Source: Beverwykella pulmonaria (Eukaryota > Ascomycota > Dothideomycetes > Pleosporales > Melanommataceae). From it: DNA of 64,000 bases. The position numbers and the translations under genes were made by a program. Under the pieces are notes generated by a model. That model saw only the letters and a list, made by a program, of their open reading frames with translations, was not told the origin of the DNA and ran no database searches. Below, in pieces: positions 11,744-21,951 of this stretch (position 1 is its first letter; every line of letters starts with the position of its first letter). The stretch covers positions 3,383,719-3,447,718 of the forward strand of contig BCHH01000001.1 of NCBI GenBank assembly GCA_001599595.1, in the 5' to 3' direction.

Positions 11744-13086
11744 ATGGCTTCAACCAACGCTCAGAGAGTTACCAAATCGCCAGTTATTCTCAGCAAGCCA
11801 GAAGACTGGATATCGTAGCTCTTCCAGTACGAGGATCTCGCCACTGCCACAGACGTCTGGACTCACTGCGATCCCTCTAAGCCATACGTTCCACTTGGAA
11901 ACGCCCCAGAACGACCAGCTCGACTATCTGCAGAAGCAATAGCTGAGGCTATCAAGCTATACGGCTACGATCGGTCTAATTGGGAACACGACTACAAGAT
12001 CTGGAAGCGGAAGGAGGAATCGCTCAAGGCCATCCTCACCGATATCCCTACGACGATTCACAAGAACCACATTCCTCTGATCAAGAGTGAGCATACAGTC
12101 TGGGGACGACTCAATACCCTCTTCAAGCACCTTGCTCCCTCCGATCCGACGCGCAAACATGAGCTACGCCAACAGTGGGAGGACGTACGAAACCCCCGAC
12201 GGTCACGCAACCAGAACCTAGAGTCATGGCTTGACGACTGGCTCCGCATCACAGACCTCATGACCTCACTCAAAATGCCGGAGATGACCGAGGGACAGCC
12301 AAATGAGCACTTCCTCAATGCTATCATGGGCATCAGCGAATCATGGGCCACGCAGAGGCTAGATCAACTTCTCACGGACCAACAAGACGCTGAGAAATCA
12401 AAATCTCTACAATCAATCAGCACCCTGATTGCCGAATTCAGACAGTTCCAGCGAGTTAGGGGAAAGAGAGCATACGCGTCAACTGCGTCAACCTTCTCAG
12501 CTACCCTGGGCATATCCGAAACCAATAACGATACCACGAGTCAGGTCGTTAGCGATCATCAACCTGCTGACAAACAGCCGAGCAGACCAAGCAAGGGTTC
12601 CAAATGGCAACGAACCTGCTACTGCGGTATTCCCCATTGGTACAGCGAATGCCTATACCTCATTACTCACCTACGCCCACCAGGCTGGAAGGAATACAAA
12701 GCTATTGCAGCTAAGTTCGCTGAAGCTTGTAAGAACCCAAAGGTAAAGGCAAAGTTTGACAAGGCTATTGCAAGGGCAGAAAATCAACGTCTACAGCAAT
12801 TAGACCCTCATCAATCTCATCAATCATATCAGCAAACCTCAGGTTCAACAATCCCATTCGACGACGGCTCACCAGCACCAGCGTTATCATACACTCACGC
12901 TGCATGGGCTACACAGTCTACACAGTCCTCAGACACATTAGCACGGAATCAGGCAACGTTCTCAGCACACAACCACAACAATCCACCAGCCTTTATCAAC
13001 AGATGGATCATGGATCCAGGCTCGAATATTCATATCACCAACTCAAAGCGGCAATGGAAATATACTCACACCCGATTTGCAAGCAC
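11744..13086 (+). pseudogene. Copia gag and start of protease, one in-frame stop
   Basis: The frame starts at ATG 11744 (MASTNAQRVTKSPVILSKP), meets TAG at 11816-11818 inside DWIS-stop-LFQYED, then stays open to the gap. The gag part includes WEHDYKIWKRKEESL and NQNLESWLDDWLRITDLM. A zinc-knuckle-like block CYCGIPHWYSECLYL follows. WIMDPGSNIHIT near the gap corresponds to the Copia protease active site (W.lDSGas.H), here DPGSN in place of the usual DSGAS. The stop replaces what is normally a Trp codon (TGG to TAG). Confidence 0.8.
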
Positions 13087-13348
13087 NNNNNNNNNNNNNN
13101 NNNNNNNNNNNNNNNNNNNNNNNNNNNNNNNNNNNNNNNNNNNNNNNNNNNNNNNNNNNNNNNNNNNNNNNNNNNNNNNNNNNNNNNNNNNNNNNNNNNN
13201 NNNNNNNNNNNNNNNNGTGCTTGCAAATCGGGTGTGAGTATATTTCCATTGCCGCTTTGAGTTGGTGATATGAATATTCGAGCCTGGATCCATGATCCAT
13301 CTGTTGATAAAGGCTGGTGGATTGTTGTGGTTGTGTGCTGAGAACGTT
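12955..13348. repeat. Perfect inverted repeat spanning the assembly gap
   Basis: The 132 bases at 12955-13086 reappear as the reverse complement at 13217-13348. I read both arms through and found no mismatch. Between them is only the run of N. The arms meet exactly at the gap edges (GCAAGCAC / GTGCTTGC). Confidence 0.9.
13087..13216. other. Assembly gap (130 N)
   Basis: An unresolved run of N. True length and content are unknown. Confidence 1.
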
Positions 13349-13352
13349 TCTT

Positions 13353-13457
13353 GATTAGTCATGGCCGGATATATATGCTCGTCGATTTCCATAGCTTCTA
13401 AACCAACTCAGTCCCTGATTTATCTCGCCCATATAACGTGACCGCTCACTCCAATAG
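13353..13457 (+). repeat. Copia-type LTR family L1, truncated copy
   Basis: It matches the right-hand 105 bases of 11458-11650 (TTAGTCATGGCCGG..., CTCAGTCCCTGATTTATCTC, CACTCCAATAG) with a few substitutions. The CACGTG-box half of the LTR is missing, replaced by the inverted gag arm. Confidence 0.75.
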
Positions 13458-13611
13458 AACTACTATTGTAATAAATTTGCTTTAATAGTTATAAAGTTTT
13501 TCCTACATAACGTTATACTATTCATATATATAGTGCGCTGACTGATTAGTTAGCAGCATATCCACGCGAATGGCAGTGGTGTCGTAGGTTTATAGTTTCC
13601 AATATTCATAA

Positions 13612-14274
13612 TCAAACGGGTTTCACTGATTCCATCATTCCTCTCAACATCTGCACTTTGGCCCTCTCAACTATGCCTTGATCAACAAGACTCTGAACAA
13701 CCCGTAAAGACCATCCCTGGCAATTCTCTGTCGCCTCTCTCTTATTTCTCGCCTTAGGTGGTTCCGTTTCCCTTGCCGTCATTTTCACTCGTCCAAACAT
13801 ATCTTCCTCCTTATTCCCCACGCCGAATTTGGCCAACTCATACACACTATGCACGTCTTCCAACAAACTAACATTCTTGTGGCTCTTGATTTCATTGTAG
13901 AACATTTGTTCGGGCTCACCGCGTACCTCTAGTATCCACGTCTTCCGTAAGATGGCATTTTCCACACTACTGACGTATGGGCCGAGGATAGGTCCTGGGT
14001 CATCCGTTGGACTGATAACTAAGGACCAGTGGAGCGGCTCTTCGGGGTATTGGTAAAAGCGGACTAGAGAGATGGTGAACCAGTCTGAACGTGTAAAGTC
14101 CACTGCGGGTGTTGGTGGAGGCGATGAGCTGTTTGAAGAAATGGGCAACCACGGCCGAGTGCCAACACGGCGTTTATAGGTTTCTCCGGAAATGGTGATG
14201 AGGAATTCGGTGAATCCGATGCGCTTCGTGGGTGTGGTGGATGGGGAAGGGGATTCGAGTGGCAACGTGGTCAT
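13612..14274 (-). CDS. Small conserved fungal protein, function unknown
   Basis: A single-exon frame of 220 residues with ATG at 14274. The N-terminal 20 residues are Ser/Pro/Thr-rich. The middle has DWFTISLVRFYQ, LHWSLVISPTDDPG and WILEVRGEPEQMF, and the C-terminus NCQGWSLRVVQSLVDQGIV. The 'HW.L(V/I)...NC..W......L...G(I/L)V' layout resembles small fungal DUF proteins (DUF6914-like), but I cannot fix the family from memory. There is no signal peptide and no membrane segment. It is probably a soluble cytosolic protein. Coding potential looks real because hydrophobic and charged residues alternate over the whole length. Confidence 0.6.
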   Translation of the reverse strand: MTTLPLESPSPSTTPTKRIGFTEFLITISGETYKRRVGTRPWLPISSNSSSPPPTPAVDFTRSDWFTISLVRFYQYPEEPLHWSLVISPTDDPGPILGPYVSSVENAILRKTWILEVRGEPEQMFYNEIKSHKNVSLLEDVHSVYELAKFGVGNKEEDMFGRVKMTARETEPPKARNKREATENCQGWSLRVVQSLVDQGIVERAKVQMLRGMMESVKPV

Positions 14275-14634
14275 CGTTTGCTGACTGTATGTGTAAATGT
14301 GTAGATGTGTGGGTATTTGTTTATATATGGTTGATTGGGTTGTACCAGCCCAGAGTGAACAGTGTTGTTTGTAATCCCTGAGTGAATGGAGGTCTGGTAC
14401 TTATAAAACTCTGCGGCTAGCTTGAAGGGATGCCTACAGGTATGAGTCAGCTGGACAACGATTGGCGTTTCAAGCAATAGACTGACCGAAAAGCCTCGAT
14501 ACATACATTAATAGAATAAATCAAGTTTGGAAGACATTTCATACACTTCATTTAACAGGATGAGCATGAAGATAGCCAGTTTCACCAAGGTATTGGACGC
14601 GAATGTTTACGTCACGTGAATACTATTTTTTTTT

Positions 14635-14672
<38 letters not shown>

Positions 14673-15534
14673 CGTTAAACTATCTACTGCTAGGCTAGTA
14701 TAATGATGCTTCTGCAGGTAGCTACAGTAGAAGTCTTGCAACTGCAGCATGTTCAAGCAATAAGGAGAAATAAACGTGAATCCCCTATTTCATTATCTGA
14801 GGCCGACCACTGGAGGTCTTTGGTTTATAGATAGTAGCTACATCAAAAACATACCATCTCAGAAGTAGATAGAAAAGGATTTTTAGCATAAATGGCAATA
14901 ATACCTCCTTGCATTGTTCACTCCTAAGATCTCGCCCGAAATCGCTGCTCACGAACATCGCCAGCCCCATTAACTATTATAGAAATCCGACTTCCATCCT
15001 CTGCTTCATGAATAATCTCATTGCATGTTGCGACAAAGCTCAATCCACCGTGCGACAAAGCCTCCCGCTGCACTTCAAGCGTACTATTCACTCCGCGCTC
15101 CCTGTTGCGCAAGACGCTAGGCGAGCAGCTTTAATATAAAAACTTTCTCGATCTCGATCTATAATATATTAAGCTACTTTATGCCCACTGTGAGCTTGTA
15201 CACGTAACTCTATCTACGAAGAACTGTCAACAGTTCCACCTACAATATACAGACAAACTGGAACGCCATCACCATCTTTATGGCTGAGTGGTTCACCAAT
15301 ATGGTGATGACACCCACGAAGTAATTCAAGGCTGCTGTGAGTTCAACCTACTCAAGCAAGATATGTCCCGATGTTCCCCTTTACAGCCTACTAACGACCA
15401 AGTGGTAGTCAGGAAATGGTCCTTGTTCGGCCCCCTCTCCGTGCTCCTCTGTTCTATCTTCTGGGGCACTTTTCTTGCTCACTCGGGCACTATACGGCAT
15501 CCTCACCACTTGTTCAAGAATACAACTAGTGCGG
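14275..15534. other. Intergenic, AT-rich
   Basis: No gene is supported. It contains a T/A homopolymer tract and a (TA)n microsatellite near 14639. Short frames at 14909-15139 show no motif. Confidence 0.5.
14639..14669. repeat. (TA)n microsatellite
   Basis: About 15 uninterrupted TA units preceded by a T/A-rich tract, upstream of the small conserved minus-strand gene. Confidence 0.95.
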
Positions 15535-15990
15535 CAAATGGCGGACAACTAAACTTCTCAGCTTGCACGTCGGCGTTTGTTGTATACTCACGGACTACGG
15601 TACGAGGAGTGTCGGAGCTTCTGATACCGGAGTTTCAAGGCGGGCAATAGAATTGTACTCGCTGTATAGTTATAACTATTTAGCATATGAGTAGAACATC
15701 GAAATAGTATTCACTCACGTTGCTTGATGACTTGTGGTGATATCGGTGCGGAGTTGTTGTATCTGTTGCTGCATCTGCTGTAGGATTGCAGTGGTCTAAG
15801 CAATTGAAGGAAGGTTGGCAAAATTTGCCAACTCGGTGCCGGCTTGCTGGAGTCCCGAGGCTGCTTGCTGGAGTCCTTGTGTTAGAAGCCCGAGATCTGG
15901 TTGTAGGCTGAGCTGAGGTTCAGGCTGGGGGGGGATTGACGCTTGCCACGACTTCTAATGATAGGAAGAAGACTCGAAGAACTGAGTGCA
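15535..15990 (-). pseudogene. Remnant of a small Q/L-rich fungal gene, frameshifted
   Basis: Minus-strand reading gives LGLLTQGLQQAASGLQQAG, ELANFANLPSIA, then a TAG and ILQQMQQQIQQLRTDIT. A clean intron follows (15662-15718: GTGAGT donor, TACAG acceptor), then EYNSIARLETPVSEAPTLLVP and a stop. The pattern 'G.QQAG.ELA.FANLP....ILQ....Q...LR.(intron).NSIARL' recurs in short ascomycete proteins of unknown function that are coiled-coil-like. A C-homopolymer near 15925-15935 separates the upstream frame (RSRGKRQSPP) from the downstream frame. Stops plus the poly-C shift suggest a pseudogene. Sequencing error in the homopolymer could explain one lesion but not the stop codons. Confidence 0.45.
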
Positions 15991-16104
15991 GTGGGAGTGT
16001 GGAGTGGTTGAGGTGAGCGAAAGTTAACAGTCGGGTTGAGCAAGTAGCCGTATATAATGTGCACGTGCACCTATATTGTTGAATGTATGCTTCGTTCAAT
16101 TCTT

Positions 16105-17313
16105 CTATATCCTCCGCTGACTATATGCCCAGTATGCCTTCCATGGTAGTCGCCAATCCGCTGTTCGTAACGACGCATCGAAAATGTCAAAGTCCACCTT
16201 TTGAAGTCTGTCCAGCCAGGACTGCGTCGCTATGCTCGGCATGAATACGCCAAAGGCCCTTTCCACTTCGGCGAGCTGTGCTTCAGAGCCTGTATTGAGC
16301 TGCTGTGGGGTATATTGATGCTCCTCGTCATTCTGATGCTCAAACTCATGGCCAAGTGTGCCTTCTGAGCGCAGTTTAGAGATCATCTCCCGAGCTGTGA
16401 TAAGATGATCGCTTGCTCGTGTCGCAACGGCGAACACGGCATCTCGTAGACCAGGGGCAGCAGCGCCCTGACGAAAAACGTCTTCTTCTCTAACGTTCGC
16501 ATTAGCCATGACGTCCAAGGGAAGCAGAACAGCGCCTTGAGCGGGCCCGGAGGATCCTATTAAAGAATTGCTCGTCCCCAGTGGCTGTGCGGGAGGAAAC
16601 GCAACGAGTGGAATGCCTCGAAGCACGGCAACTATGCCCATGGCCTTGCCGATATGTGACGCAACGTGATCCGTTGTGAGAGACGCTTGGGGCAAAGCCG
16701 ACAACGTCAGGTACAACATTGTGGAGTACGTGTTCTCCGCATAGCTTTCCAGCAATGAAAGTGTAGGGTAGGGGGGGTTCCCCAGGCATTGCGCTCGTGT
16801 GTTTATTATGCGGTGAAACCAGTTTTTGCTGAGCTTGGCCTTCCCACCAGAGCGCTCGTGAAGATTTTCCGCAGCCTCTGCCAGGAGAATGGCTACCGGC
16901 TCTTTTGGAGGGGAGCCCGATAACGACTTGGAGATTGTGTCCCGCCAAAACTGCATGCGCATCATGCCGGCTGAGGGTGTGCTCGTGGTGTCGGCCACGC
17001 GGGCAACGTCGACGTTGAAAGCACGGATTGCGAGATATGCATCACGAGAAGAATGGGGTATGAAGGTCTGGAGGACGTGGGAGGGGCCATCGTATGTTCT
17101 GTCGCGCCATCAGACAGGCGCAAGAGAGGTGGGGGATGGGTGCAAATACCTGACCAAATTGGCGCAGTAGCTTCTTGCCCTGGCGATCTCCGTCTCCGAG
17201 GGGCGGGTCGGGTCTCCCAAGCGCGGTGTAGCATGGAATAGCCTCTCCTGAAGCCGTCTCGAGGGGAGCCGGATGCGCCGCACGGAAGCTACAGTGAGTT
17301 GTAGAGGTGGCAT
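16105..17313 (-). CDS. NDUFAF6-like mitochondrial complex I assembly factor (squalene/phytoene-synthase fold)
   Basis: Predicted complement(join(16105..17098, 17150..17313)), 385 residues. The 51-nt intron joins YCANLVR to TYDGPSH. The protein shows IPHSSRDAYLAIRAFNVDV, RVADTTSTPSAGMMRMQFWR (the degenerate first substrate motif), SYAENTYSTMLYL, ASHIGKAMGIVAVLRG and LPLDVM. This is the trans-isoprenyl diphosphate synthase (SQS/PSY) fold of NDUFAF6, which is not expected to make a terpene but helps assemble respiratory complex I in mitochondria. The N-terminus (MPPLQLTVASVRRIRLPSRR) is Arg-rich without acids, a good mitochondrial presequence. It is transcribed away from the RAD5-like gene across a 327-bp shared region. 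An upstream in-frame ATG exists but would extend into low-quality sequence. Confidence 0.85.
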
Positions 17314-17640
17314 TGAGTGTTCTTGGAGAGTAGTTGCTATGAGATCATCGGAGAAGCCATTGTAGATGGCTATGCGCAAAGAGAACAAAAAAGCCGACTC
17401 AATTGAGCGCAAGATAGTATACGGCTGTAGGTGCGTGAAACGTATACAGCTACGAAGACATGAGAGGGCGGAGGGGTGAAGAGTGCGCGATGAATGGTGT
17501 GGCGTTGTGGCTCGTGCATGGAGCATTTCTCCCGGCAAGGCGCGACCGTGAAAGCGTGTTTGTGGGCGGGACGCGTGCCTGCTGGAACAAATCTACAGCC
17601 GCTCCTCCGTGACAACATCTCCAAACCACCCTCCAACGCC
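17314..17640. promoter_or_regulatory. Shared divergent promoter region
   Basis: These 327 bases separate the start codons of the NDUFAF6-like gene (minus) and the RAD5-like gene (plus). No intervening gene fits. Both 5' UTRs and promoters must lie here or overlap the neighbouring transcripts. I see no convincing TATA box, as expected for housekeeping genes. Confidence 0.55.
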
Positions 17641-20600
17641 ATGGACACCACATATCCTGAAGAACGGCCGCATAAGAAACGCCGTTTCTTTGCAGAGAAC
17701 TCTTCGCCCGTCGCCGTCACGCCCACTCGCCACCCCTCTCCACCTCCGATTGCATCTCCAGACCCAACACCCAATGGCGTTCCTACGAGTCCAATCCCCG
17801 CTCAGGAGGGTGATAAGACAGAACCAGATGGGGCGAATCTCGATGGGTTTGACGTTGATCTCCTCCAGGCTGTCGTGGGAGAGCTGTCAACGTCGGTACT
17901 GCAGAGGTTGAAAGACCTCTGTGGCAATGACGTGCAGCGAGGTATATGCTATATGCACCTCCATTAACCAACCTGCATATTTTACTAACGATAATGAAGC
18001 TATTAACCTCTATCTCGACGGCTCGTGGAGTTCCATACAAGTGCCAGCCACCGCAACCGTCCTCCCATCCCGCCAACCGTCAATACAAAGCACGCTCGCG
18101 AACGGCCTCACCAAGCTAGACTCAGAAAGGTCGAATGCATCCACACCGGGCTCAGTGGAATCGACGCCTAATCCCGCCCTCACAGCAATGCCGACCAAGC
18201 GGTACCTCGGATCTTTCGGAGCCGTTGGCTGGGCTACAAAGAGTGGGACCGGCTTGATCAAGCACGAGGAGAAGATTAGCATTGAGCGTTCAAAGATACC
18301 CCCAAGGTTAGGAAAAGGCGGCCGCGTGCGAGTTGTAACCAGGAAAAACCAAGATCTTGTCGTTAGGTTCACCAACGACAGAGGGGTTGAGGTGGGCAGA
18401 CTGGAGAATGATTCTGCGGCATGGATATCTTCATTAATGGACAGCAAATTGTGCTCGTTCGAAGCTTCTTGTGTCTATGCCCCCGACAGGTTGCATACAG
18501 GAGACACCGTCTACCTTCAACTGCGTTGCTATCTTCTTCGCACCGCCTTCGTTAGGAGAAAGTTCGCTAGGCCAGACAGCAACGAGACGGAACTTTTTGA
18601 AAATATGGAGAGCCAGGAAGAGATAGATCTCCAAAAGCGGCAGGTTGCCCTGGTGAAGCTTTTCGAGGCAATCAACCTTCACCCGACGCGCCAGAACGAG
18701 GCTACCGAGAAGCATAAACGTGAAGGTCTACTGCAAGCCGCGGAAATGGCTGAAAAGCAAGAGCAGAAGTCCAAGACGAAAAGCGGAGAGCCCACGGATC
18801 CTGCATCTTCGCCGCCCTCAGATGAGGCAGAGGAAGGACGCGAGCTCGAGCAGGATCAGTTAGACACGCTGTACAAGAAGGCCCAATCCTTCGATTTCAA
18901 CACGCCTGAGATGGATCCTGCCAACACATTTGTCATGGATCTACGCAAGTACCAAAAGCAGGCACTATACTGGATGGTTGGCAAAGAGAAGCACGAGTCG
19001 CTGCAGCACAAAGAAGCTGTCATGCATCCTTTGTGGGAAGAGTATGAGTGGCCGACTCAAGATGCTGACAATAAGCCCCTGCCTACGGTCGATGATCAGG
19101 CCATGTTCTACATCAATCCTTACTCGGGTGACATGTCTCTGGAATTTCCCAAGCAGGAACAGAATTGTTTAGGTGGCGTTCTTGCTGATGGTATGTAATC
19201 CGTGCCCGCACACGTGTGTAACAAGTGCTGACATGAACAGAAATGGGCCTGGGCAAAACAATTGAAATGCTCAGCCTAATCCACACGCATCGAACCGAGC
19301 TCACAGACCATGAATCACTAGCCACGACTAGAAGTCTTCCGAGGCTCCCGAAGACTAGCGCGGTAGTCGAACCCGCACCGTATACCACTCTGGTTGTAGC
19401 ACCGATGTCACTGTTAGCGCAATGGCAGAGCGAGGCCGAGAAGGCTTCGAAAGACGGAACGTTAAAAGTCATTGTCTATTACGGTGCTGACAAGGCCGTA
19501 AACCTGCAAAAGCTCTGCTGCGCAGCGAATGGCGCTAACGCTCCAAATGTCATCATCACCAGCTATGGAACGATCCTATCTGAATATAATCAAGTCGCGG
19601 CTCTGGAAGGGAACCGAGGCTCGCATGGAGGTCTCTTCTCTGTAGAGTACTTCAGAGTCATTCTCGACGAGGCCCACTATATCAAGAATAGGAAGTCAAA
19701 GACTGCGAAGGCCTGTTATGAATTGAGCGCGAAGCACCGATGGGTTCTTACTGGCACACCGATTGTCAATCGTCTGGAAGATCTTTTCAGCTTGGTACGT
19801 TTCCTCCAGGTCGAGCCCTGGAGTAACTTCTCTTTCTGGAAGACATTCATCACGGTTCCGTTTGAATCAAAAGACTGGATCCGCGCACTCGATGTTGTAC
19901 AAACCGTACTGGAACCGCTTGTCCTTCGCCGAACCAAAGACATGAAGACACCTGACGGCACAGCCCTTGTGCCTCTCCCCATGCGAACGATTGACATTGA
20001 GAAGATTGTACTGTCACAAGATGAGAAGGACGTGTATGACCACATCTACATGCGTGCTAAGCGCGTCTTCAATGCCAATGCTGAAGCCGGAACGCTCCTC
20101 AAATCGTACACCACAATCTTTACGCAGATTCTTAGATTACGCCAATCATGCTGCCATCCTGTGCTGACTCGCAAGGCCTCGATGGTCACGGACGACGAAG
20201 ATGCGGCTCTAGCATCCGATCTCGTGAGCGGCCTTGCCGATGACATGGATCTTTCCGCACTCATCGAGCGGTTCAGCTCTGAAGGCGAACAGGATGTCAA
20301 CAAGTTCGGGGCGCATGTATTGAAGCAAATCCAAGATGAGGCGGACGCGGAGTGCCCTATCTGCTCTGAGGAACCAATGGCCGACCAGGCGGTTACAGGC
20401 TGCTGGCACTCTGCTTGCAAGGAATGCCTGTTGAACTACATCAACCACCAGCGCGATAGAGGAGTCCTACCTAAATGCTTCAACTGCCGCGAACCGATCA
20501 ACGCGCGCGATGTCTTCGAGGTTATCCGTCACGATGACGATCTTGATGCGAATGACAATCTCCGGAGCGACTCTCTTGATCACGCATCTCCGTCTGTATC

Positions 20601-21213
20601 GCAACCACCTCGCATTTCGCTTCGTCGCATTGGCCTGACTGGTTCCGCTAAAACGCAAGCCCTGCTCACACACCTCAAAGCCAACCGCAAGCAAGACAAA
20701 ACCATCAAATCCGTCGTCTTCTCACAGTTCACCGCATTCATCGACATGATTGAACCAGCGCTCGCCCGCGATAACATTCCCTTTCTCCGTCTAGACGGCA
20801 CGATGCCACAGAAACAGCGCGCTGCAGTCCTTACCGAGTTCTCAACCAGCAACAAGCCATATGTGTTCTTGCTAAGTCTGAGGGCAGGAGGCGTCGGCCT
20901 CAATCTCGTCGCTGCGCAAAAGGTCTTCATGATGGATCCATGGTGGAGTTTTGCAGTGGAGGCGCAAGCTATCGATCGTGTGCATCGCATGGGACAGGTA
21001 AATGAAGTTAAGGTGGTAAGGTTTATTGTTGAGGGCAGTATTGAGGAGAAGATGTTGAGGATTCAGGATAGGAAAAAGTTTATGTGAGTTTAGTCTGAAA
21101 TCCGATTGGTTGAAAGAGGCTAACATCTCTGCAGCGCAAGTTCTCTGGGTATGATGAGCGACGAGGAGAAGAGACTGCAGAAGATCGAAGATATCAAAGA
21201 GCTGTTGAGCTAA
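17641..21213 (+). CDS. rad5: RAD5-type SNF2 helicase / RING ubiquitin ligase
   Basis: Predicted join(17641..17941, 18000..19190, 19241..21083, 21135..21213), 1137 residues. Introns of 58, 50 and 51 nt give DVQR-AINLYLDGSW, LAD-EMGLGKT and KKF-I-ASSLGMM. Domains in order: an N-terminal AINLYLDGSW element; HIRAN (RYLGSFGAVGWATKSG ... GDTVYLQLRCYLL); SNF2_N with Walker A EMGLGKT (about 498-504), DEAH (about 638) and LTGTPIVNRLEDLFSL; a C3HC4 RING (CPICSEEP ... CWHSACKEC ... CFNC, about 868-912) inserted in the helicase; and Helicase_C with SQFTAFIDM, LRLDGTM, SLRAGGVGLNLVAA and AIDRVHRMGQ. This order is diagnostic of Rad5/HLTF, which polyubiquitinates PCNA and remodels stalled forks in the nucleus. 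All key motifs are intact. Confidence 0.95.
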
Positions 21214-21951
21214 GAGCTGCCGAGTAAAGAGCTGCTTTGCAGGTCATGGTGGATGCTAACTCGTACGGTATGGGTAGGTATGATATGGACATGTGTAAAT
21301 ATAGGTGCGTGTACGTGAGAAATTTGGGGGTAGACTATATGGTGTGGATACATCGTCTTGGCATTTGCATAGCATAGCGACGGAGGCGCATAGGGCTTTG
21401 AACACATAGCATCAGTAAGAATATGAGGCCTGCGGTGGCTATTAGAATCAACCTGTAGGATGTAGTTCATGCATTCTTTTGGTCCTTTTCTCGCCCTGCA
21501 TCATTTCTTTCTTTTTTAACCTTCCTTGCATGCGCCAGCGTCACAGCATCAAATAGCCTTTGCACTAGGACTCCCCGGCTTGTCTTGGACCTACCGGCTC
21601 TATGGCTATTGGCTAGCAGACCTTTAGTCTAAGAATGTGTAGTTGAACCTTGGAAGTTTATACTTTTTGGTTCGTGGGGGATATTTTCAAGATGATGAAG
21701 ATTTGGATGCGAGTCAACGATTCCACTATCCCCTGTCGACCTCGCTATCGCATTCCCGTGCAAATAGGGCCTAGTTTCCCCCACCAATCTGCGGCTTTTT
21801 CCCTTGGGTTTCCAAATATCGCAATCTGCACACCTCGGGTTCGCATTCTCCCCGCCTGATTGCCAGCAAAGGAAGCAACGACAACCTACCCCACGACCCG
21901 ACGCACTGTCTACGTCTATCCTGCCCCGTTGATTGGATCGCCGACTGGAAG
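21214..21951. other. Intergenic, 3' UTR of RAD5-like gene and 5' region of regulator
   Basis: No gene is supported. The region after the stop carries TATG/TGTATG-type sequence compatible with fungal 3' processing. Pyrimidine-rich leader sequence precedes the next ATG. Confidence 0.5.

Larger units (their letters stand above)
11458..13457 (+). mobile_element. Broken Ty1/Copia retrotransposon
   Basis: Order: L1 LTR, gag, the start of the aspartic protease, an assembly gap, an inverted piece of the same gag/protease region, and a partial L1 LTR. Integrase, reverse transcriptase and RNase H are absent from the visible sequence. Gap length is a placeholder, so missing internal sequence cannot be excluded. 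The left part has an intact long gag frame apart from one stop. Confidence 0.75.

Noticed and set aside
13066..13392. Reading frames crossing the N gap on both strands
   Set aside because: They exist only because N codons are read as X. The flanks are inverted copies of one Copia region.
16502..16948. 148-codon minus-strand frame overlapping the NDUFAF6-like gene
   Set aside because: Out-of-frame shadow of a clear conserved gene.
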